Of a stretch of 64,000 bases of DNA, positions 59,704 to 64,000 are shown piece by piece. Position 1 is the stretch's first letter, and each line of letters opens with the position of its first letter. Origin of the DNA: Cytobacillus dafuensis (GTDB lineage: Bacteria; Bacillota; Bacilli; Bacillales; Cytobacillaceae). The notes beneath the pieces were generated by a model. The model was not told where the DNA came from. It was given only the letters and a program-made list of their open reading frames with translations, and did not search any database. The position numbers and the translations under genes are program-made. The stretch lies in assembly GCF_007995155.1 (NCBI RefSeq), contig NZ_CP042593.1, positions 4,568,001 to 4,632,000 of the forward strand, written 5' to 3'.

Positions 59704-60711
59704 TTAGAATAATTTCACTAGTTCCTTTAATAAAGCGGTTAAGAAGATATTTGCCAACGCAATTGGTAAAAGCACCTTCCAACCAAATTCCATTAATTGG
59801 TCTGCACGAACACGTGGGAATGTTGAACGGAACCAAGCTAAAATAAATACAACAACTGTAAATTTAAGAGCAAACCAAACGGCTCCTGGAATAAAGTCTA
59901 AAAATGGAAGCGGTAGCCAGCCGCCTAAGAATAATACGGTCGTCAAAGCTGCCATTGCAAAGAAATAAACATACTCTGCAAGCATAAAGAATGCCCAGCG
60001 GAAACCCGAGTATTCAACATGGAATCCAGCAATAAGCTCTGATTCTGCTTCCGGCAAGTCAAATGGTACACGATTTAATTCAGCAACTGCTGCAATGAAA
60101 AAGACAATGAAACCGATTGGCTGCCATACGATGAACCAGCCATTTTTTTGTGCCTCGACAATGTCATTTAAATTTAAACTGCCCGTCAAAAGAACAACGC
60201 CGACAACAGACATAACGAGTGGGATTTCATAAGAAATCATTTGTGCAGCTGCACGCATTCCCCCAAGAAGGGCGTATTTATTATTCGAAGCCCATGCGCC
60301 TGTAACAATTCCGACAGTCGTAATGCCTGACACCGCAATATAATAAAGCAGCCCTACGCCGATGTCAGCAAACTGGAACTTATCAGTAAAAGGAATCGTC
60401 GCTAATACCATAAATGCAGGAGCAAACGCAATGACCGGTGCTATTATAAATAATGGGCGATCAGCTAGCTTCGGAATGACATCTTCTTTTAATAGAAGCT
60501 TTAGGACGTCTGCCACTGTTTGCAATAATCCCCACCGACCACCGACTTGGTTTGGACCGTGGCGCATTTGCATAAATCCCATAACTTTCCGCTCTGCTAA
60601 AATCGCATATGTTACAAAGCCTAACACAACTAAAAGCAATACGACGGCCAGTAAGAAGAAAATACCGAAATTAAGCCATCCGGCACTAGAATGTAATAGA
60701 TCTTCTACCAT
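59704..60711 (-). CDS. nuoH: NADH-quinone oxidoreductase subunit H
   Basis: A 335-residue membrane subunit with about eight helices that forms the quinone chamber with NuoB and NuoD. Signatures: ILAERKVMGFMQMRHGPNQV (quinone-site loop), EDVIPKLADRPLFIIAPVIA, and ELNRVPFDLPEAESELIAGF with the Glu-rich loop. Start ATG overlaps the nuoD stop by one base (TAATG). Confidence 0.97.
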   Translation of the reverse strand: MVEDLLHSSAGWLNFGIFFLLAVVLLLVVLGFVTYAILAERKVMGFMQMRHGPNQVGGRWGLLQTVADVLKLLLKEDVIPKLADRPLFIIAPVIAFAPAFMVLATIPFTDKFQFADIGVGLLYYIAVSGITTVGIVTGAWASNNKYALLGGMRAAAQMISYEIPLVMSVVGVVLLTGSLNLNDIVEAQKNGWFIVWQPIGFIVFFIAAVAELNRVPFDLPEAESELIAGFHVEYSGFRWAFFMLAEYVYFFAMAALTTVLFLGGWLPLPFLDFIPGAVWFALKFTVVVFILAWFRSTFPRVRADQLMEFGWKVLLPIALANIFLTALLKELVKLF

Positions 60712-61811
60712 TAACCGTCCACCTCCCCGAGGACAATATCAATTCCTCCTAGAATCGCAATCATGTTTGCCATGTTTTCTCCTTCAAGCAATTTTGGGAG
60801 AATTTGAAGATTATAAAATGATGGTCTTCTAAACTTTAATCGATATGGTTCCTTTTTACCGTCACTTGCAATATAGCAGCCAATTTCTCCACGTGGAGAT
60901 TCAATTCTAACGAAAGCCTCGCCCTTTGGTGCTTTAATTATCTTTGGCACCTTCGCCAAAATTTCTCCTTCTGCAGGAAATTGTTCTACAGCTTGTTCTA
61001 GAATCTTTAGCGATTCCTCAATTTCTTCCAAGCGAATATGATAGCGTGCCCAAGCGTCTCCTTCTTCTCTGGTCACGACGTTAAAATCAAAACGGTCATA
61101 TATTGAGTATGGCTCATCCTTACGAAGGTCCCATTTCACCCCGGTACAGCGAAGTGTTGGCCCGCTTAATGAGTAGTTGATGGCATCTTCTTTTGAATAA
61201 ATACCGACGCCTTTAACACGATTTATGAAAATTTCATTACCCGTTACGAGCTGGTGGTAGCCTTTAAGCTGTTCACGCATATAGGGAACGAAATCTTTTA
61301 CCTTTTCAACCCAGCCCTCAGGCGCATCCCATTTTACTCCGCCAACACGCATATAGTTAAATGTCAAACGAGCACCTGAAAGTTCATTCAGCATATTAAT
61401 AATCATTTCCCGTTCTCTGAATGCATAAAGGAATGGACTTGTTGCACCAAGGTCTAATAAGAATGTTCCCCACGAAACTAAGTGGCTGGCAATCCTTCCA
61501 AGCTCCATCGCCATGACACGCAAGTATTCAGCACGTTCAGGGATCTCGATGCCCATCATCGTTTCAACCGCATGACAGATGACATAGTTATTCGTCATTG
61601 CAGATAAATAATCCATCCGATCTGTGTAAGGAATGATTTGTGTGTACTGCAGATTTTCAGCCAATTTTTCCGTCCCACGATGTAAATAACCGATGACTGG
61701 TTTCGCTTCAGTAATTATTTCTCCATCAATTTTAACGACGAGACGAAATACACCGTGCGTACTTGGATGCTGAGGTCCCACATTTAAGAGCATTTCTTCG
61801 GTACGTATCAT
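60711..61811 (-). CDS. nuoD: NADH-quinone oxidoreductase subunit D
   Basis: A 366-residue peripheral subunit, homologous to the large subunit of NiFe hydrogenases without the metal ligands. Signatures: LNVGPQHPSTHGVFRLVVKI (contains the quinone-contact His), GYLHRGTEKLAENLQYTQII, YLSAMTNNYVICHAVETMMG, ESPRGEIGCYIASDGKKEPY and SFYNLQILPKLLEGENMANM. It forms the quinone site with NuoB. Starts 2 bp after the nuoC stop. Confidence 0.97.
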   Translation of the reverse strand: MIRTEEMLLNVGPQHPSTHGVFRLVVKIDGEIITEAKPVIGYLHRGTEKLAENLQYTQIIPYTDRMDYLSAMTNNYVICHAVETMMGIEIPERAEYLRVMAMELGRIASHLVSWGTFLLDLGATSPFLYAFREREMIINMLNELSGARLTFNYMRVGGVKWDAPEGWVEKVKDFVPYMREQLKGYHQLVTGNEIFINRVKGVGIYSKEDAINYSLSGPTLRCTGVKWDLRKDEPYSIYDRFDFNVVTREEGDAWARYHIRLEEIEESLKILEQAVEQFPAEGEILAKVPKIIKAPKGEAFVRIESPRGEIGCYIASDGKKEPYRLKFRRPSFYNLQILPKLLEGENMANMIAILGGIDIVLGEVDG

Positions 61812-61813
61812 GG

Positions 61814-63088
61814 TTACACCTCCACATCATACGGTTCATAGTCTTTTCTCAACGGATGGCCAACCCATTCTTCCCCAAGCATAATCCGATGGAGGTTCGG
61901 GTGTCCCGTAAAGCGAATACCTAACAAATCATATGCTTCACATTCAGGCCAATTTGCTCCTGCCCATAATGGCTGCAATGATTCAATTGTTGGTTCATTA
62001 CGATCAATCTTCACTTTTAATGCAACAGACTGGCTATTTCTATATGAGTAAAGGTGAACATACACTTCCATATGTGTTTCGAAGTCTGTCCCATGGATCT
62101 CAGATAAATAATCAAATCCTAACTGTTCATTATATTTTAGAAATTCTGCCACTTTAAAATATGACTCTCTCTTAGCTACCAAGGTTGGAACATCCTTGGA
62201 AAGACTATTGATATAGTAATCTTCTAAAACATCTTGTCCGAGATTCTCTTCAATGACTTTCACATATTTATCAAGATAAGGCTTGTTTGGTGATGGTTTA
62301 CTCTCTTCAGCCGGCTCTGCTTCGACCTTCCCACCAGCTAATTTCGCTTTTGCTGCTGCGGCCGCGGCGGCTTTTGCTTTTGCTGCAGCTATCGCTTTTG
62401 CTTTTTCGTCATCACCTGCTCCGCCTTCAGCTTTTGCGGTTGCGGCGGCTTTTGCCTTTGCAGCGGCTGCAGCCTTTGCTTTCGCGGCAGCAATCGCTTT
62501 AGCCTTTTCGTCATCTCCAGCTGCGTCAGATTGCTTTGCTAGAGCAGCTGCTTTCGCTTTTGCTGCTGCAGCTGCCTTTGCCTTTGCGGCTGCGGCGGCT
62601 TTTTGTTTCGCTACATCAAGGTCTTCTGCTGGTGCTTCCTCTTTTGATTCGACCTGTTCCTTCGCCTTCATTTTGGCTAGTGCGGCTGCCTTTGCCTTTG
62701 CAGCGGCGGCGGCTTTTTGTTTTGCCATATCAAGGTCTTCTGCTGGTGCTTCCTCTTTTGATTCGACCTGTTCCTTCGCCTTCATTTTGGCTAGTGCGGC
62801 TGCCTTTGCCTTTGCAGCGGCGGCGGCTTTTTGTTTTGCTATATCAAGGTCTTCTGCTGGTGCTTCCTCTTTTGATCCGACCTGTTCCTTCGCCTTCATT
62901 TTGGCTAGTGCGGCTGCCTTTGCCTTTGCAGCGGCGGCGGCTTTTTGTTTTGCTATATCAAGGTCTTCTGCTGGTATTTCCTCTTTTGATTCGACCTGTT
63001 CCTTCGCCTTCATTTTGGCTAGTGCGGCTGCCTTTGCCTTTGCAGCAGCCTCTTTTTTTAACTGCTCAAGATCCTTCTCCCCGCTCAT
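61814..63088 (-). CDS. nuoC: NADH-quinone oxidoreductase subunit C with long Ala/Lys repeat extension
   Basis: A 424-residue protein. The C-terminal 150 or so residues are the NuoC domain (LVAKRESYFKVAEFLKYNEQ, VKIDRNEPTIESLQPLWAGA, then NWPECEAYDLLGIRFTGHPN, LHRIMLGEEWVGHPLRKDYE). The N-terminal 270 residues are an Ala/Lys-rich, probably helical extension: four tandem 38-residue units of the type KMKAKEQVESKEEAPAEDLD separated by AAAAAKAKAAALA, then a degenerate poly-Ala/Lys stretch. NuoC proteins are normally about 180-220 residues, although shorter Ala/Lys extensions are remembered from other Bacillus species. DNA units repeat at exactly 114 bp, so copy number may vary between strains. Confidence 0.94.
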   Translation of the reverse strand: MSGEKDLEQLKKEAAAKAKAAALAKMKAKEQVESKEEIPAEDLDIAKQKAAAAAKAKAAALAKMKAKEQVGSKEEAPAEDLDIAKQKAAAAAKAKAAALAKMKAKEQVESKEEAPAEDLDMAKQKAAAAAKAKAAALAKMKAKEQVESKEEAPAEDLDVAKQKAAAAAKAKAAAAAKAKAAALAKQSDAAGDDEKAKAIAAAKAKAAAAAKAKAAATAKAEGGAGDDEKAKAIAAAKAKAAAAAAAKAKLAGGKVEAEPAEESKPSPNKPYLDKYVKVIEENLGQDVLEDYYINSLSKDVPTLVAKRESYFKVAEFLKYNEQLGFDYLSEIHGTDFETHMEVYVHLYSYRNSQSVALKVKIDRNEPTIESLQPLWAGANWPECEAYDLLGIRFTGHPNLHRIMLGEEWVGHPLRKDYEPYDVEV

Positions 63089-63091
63089 AGG

Positions 63092-63604
63092 TTAGATCAC
63101 CTTCTTCCCAGTTTTAGCCTCGTAGCGGATTTTTTCCTTTAATTTATTTATCCCATATATTAATGCCGCCGGATTCGGAGGACATCCAGGTATGTAAACA
63201 TCAACTGGTACAATCTGATCAACGCCTTTTACAACTGCATAGGATTTTACATATGGACCACCTGCAGTCGCACATGATCCCATCGCAATGACCCATTTTG
63301 GTTCTGGCATTTGATCATACAGTCTGCGAACGATTGGTGCCATTTTCTTCGTCACTGTACCTGAAACAATCATGACATCTGATTGACGAGGAGATGTTCT
63401 GAAAAACGACCCAAAACGGTCTAAATCGTAGTGAGCACCACCGACACCCATCATTTCGATGGCACAACAAGCAAGCCCGAAGGTCATTGGCCATAATGAG
63501 TTACTCCGCGCCCAAGCTTTTATTTGTTCTAATGTTGCCATAAATACATTACGCTGCAGCTCTTCCATTTCTTCAGGTGAAATATTTTCCAGTTTTAAGT
63601 CCAT
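63092..63604 (-). CDS. nuoB: NADH-quinone oxidoreductase subunit B (cluster N2)
   Basis: A 170-residue subunit carrying [4Fe-4S] cluster N2, the last electron carrier before quinone. Ligands: the adjacent pair in [10 protein letters not shown], Cys in [11 protein letters not shown] and Cys in [11 protein letters not shown]. Start chosen at the ATG at 63604 ([13 protein letters not shown]), 5 nt after GAAGGTG; a longer frame runs through nuoA in another frame and is not credible. The start overlaps the nuoA stop region by 10 bp. Confidence 0.96.
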   Translation of the reverse strand: MDLKLENISPEEMEELQRNVFMATLEQIKAWARSNSLWPMTFGLACCAIEMMGVGGAHYDLDRFGSFFRTSPRQSDVMIVSGTVTKKMAPIVRRLYDQMPEPKWVIAMGSCATAGGPYVKSYAVVKGVDQIVPVDVYIPGCPPNPAALIYGINKLKEKIRYEAKTGKKVI

Positions 63605-63969
63605 TTCAGCACCTTCTTCTTCCATGCATAAATAAGTCCTATTACTAGCATGAACACAAAAATTAACATTTCTATTAATGCAAAGATTCCGAGTTTTTCG
63701 TACGCAACAGCCCACGGATATAAAAATACCGTTTCTACATCAAAAATAACGAACATTAGTGCAAAAATATAATAGCGGACATTGAACTGTACCCTTGAAT
63801 CATGAAATGGCACAATCCCGCTCTCATAAGTGGTGTACTTCGACTCATACGGTTTATATGGCCGCAAAAGTTTCCCTAAAAACAGGGCCACCACAGGTAA
63901 CAAAATTCCTAGACATAGGAACACAAAAACAATCAAATAGTTATTTTGATATAAATTTAGCATCTCCAT
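63595..63969 (-). CDS. nuoA: NADH-quinone oxidoreductase subunit A
   Basis: A 124-residue, three-helix membrane subunit. Start chosen at the ATG at 63969, 6 nt after GGAGGGG; nearer ATGs overlap the site. Signatures: [20 protein letters not shown] and [20 protein letters not shown]. It shapes the quinone-chamber loop with NuoH and NuoK. First gene of the 11-gene operon; its promoter lies beyond the window edge. Confidence 0.95.
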   Translation of the reverse strand: MEMLNLYQNNYLIVFVFLCLGILLPVVALFLGKLLRPYKPYESKYTTYESGIVPFHDSRVQFNVRYYIFALMFVIFDVETVFLYPWAVAYEKLGIFALIEMLIFVFMLVIGLIYAWKKKVLKWT

Positions 63970-64000
63970 GTCCATCCCCTCCAATATTATTGAATTTTCC

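Noticed and set aside
62283..63095. Plus-strand frame of 270 codons opposite nuoC
   Set aside because: It is the mirror of the Ala/Lys repeat region: GC-skewed repeats remove stop codons on both strands. There is no start signal, and nuoC on the minus strand is certain.

Overview
The window is low-GC DNA from an endospore-forming member of the Bacillaceae. The evidence is the gene set: mbl-flhO-flhP, spoIIID, spoIIQ, spoIID-murAA-ywmB-ywzB, fabZ, ssbB, ywpF, ywqA/ywqB and comK all match Bacillus families, with Bacillus-type ribosome binding sites, TTG/GTG starts and a SAM-I riboswitch. The genus cannot be fixed from the sequence alone.

Layout. (1) 1-16.5 kb is a cell-surface region. It holds three large secreted proteins with an SbsC-type N-terminal domain and Ig-like repeats (892-3477, 6037-8592, 9483-11735), a secreted beta-propeller protein, a RAYT-like transposase, a three-gene Ig-like/membrane operon (12403-14400) and an acidic coiled-coil exoprotein. 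A fourth SbsC-type protein lies at 39897-41246. (2) 16.7-27.7 kb holds a chemoreceptor, a C-terminal processing protease with an extra C-terminal domain, a Nudix hydrolase, a small sigma factor divergent from comK, a SAM-riboswitch-controlled homoserine dehydrogenase and an L-cysteine desulfidase-like enzyme. (3) 28.2-29.5 kb is the most interesting locus: a PlcR-like HTH-TPR regulator followed 48 bp later by a 78-residue secreted precursor carrying five identical GYPTQH motifs in an 11-residue repeat, which looks like a multi-copy peptide pheromone cassette. (4) 29.6-38.5 kb holds DUF1659/DUF2922 proteins, a structured intergenic element, a LysM-3D cell-wall protein, ywqB-ywqA, ssbB with a ComK-type box, ywpF, a lipoprotein and fabZ. 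(5) 41.6-52.5 kb is the conserved flagellar, shape, sporulation and murein block. (6) 53.4-63.97 kb is an 11-gene complex I operon (nuoA-B-C-D-H-I-J-K-L-M-N) without nuoE, nuoF or nuoG, in which NuoC has a long Ala/Lys-rich repeat extension.

Intergenic DNA is unusually rich in repeats. There are tandem arrays with a unit of about 51-52 bp, two of them built from 102-bp dimers; a dispersed element of about 115 bp with three long copies and one partial copy; and REP-like palindromes of the GCGGTG..CACCGC type that may belong to the RAYT. Several hairpin-plus-T-run terminators have no obvious gene upstream and may mark small RNAs, leaders or rearrangement scars.

Functional links that can be argued: comK and a ComK-type box at ssbB connect two competence loci in the window; SAM-I control suggests that hom serves the methionine branch; spoIIID, spoIIQ and spoIID form a sporulation cluster with candidate sigma-F and sigma-E promoters. 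All functional statements rest on reading motifs by eye; no database search was run.
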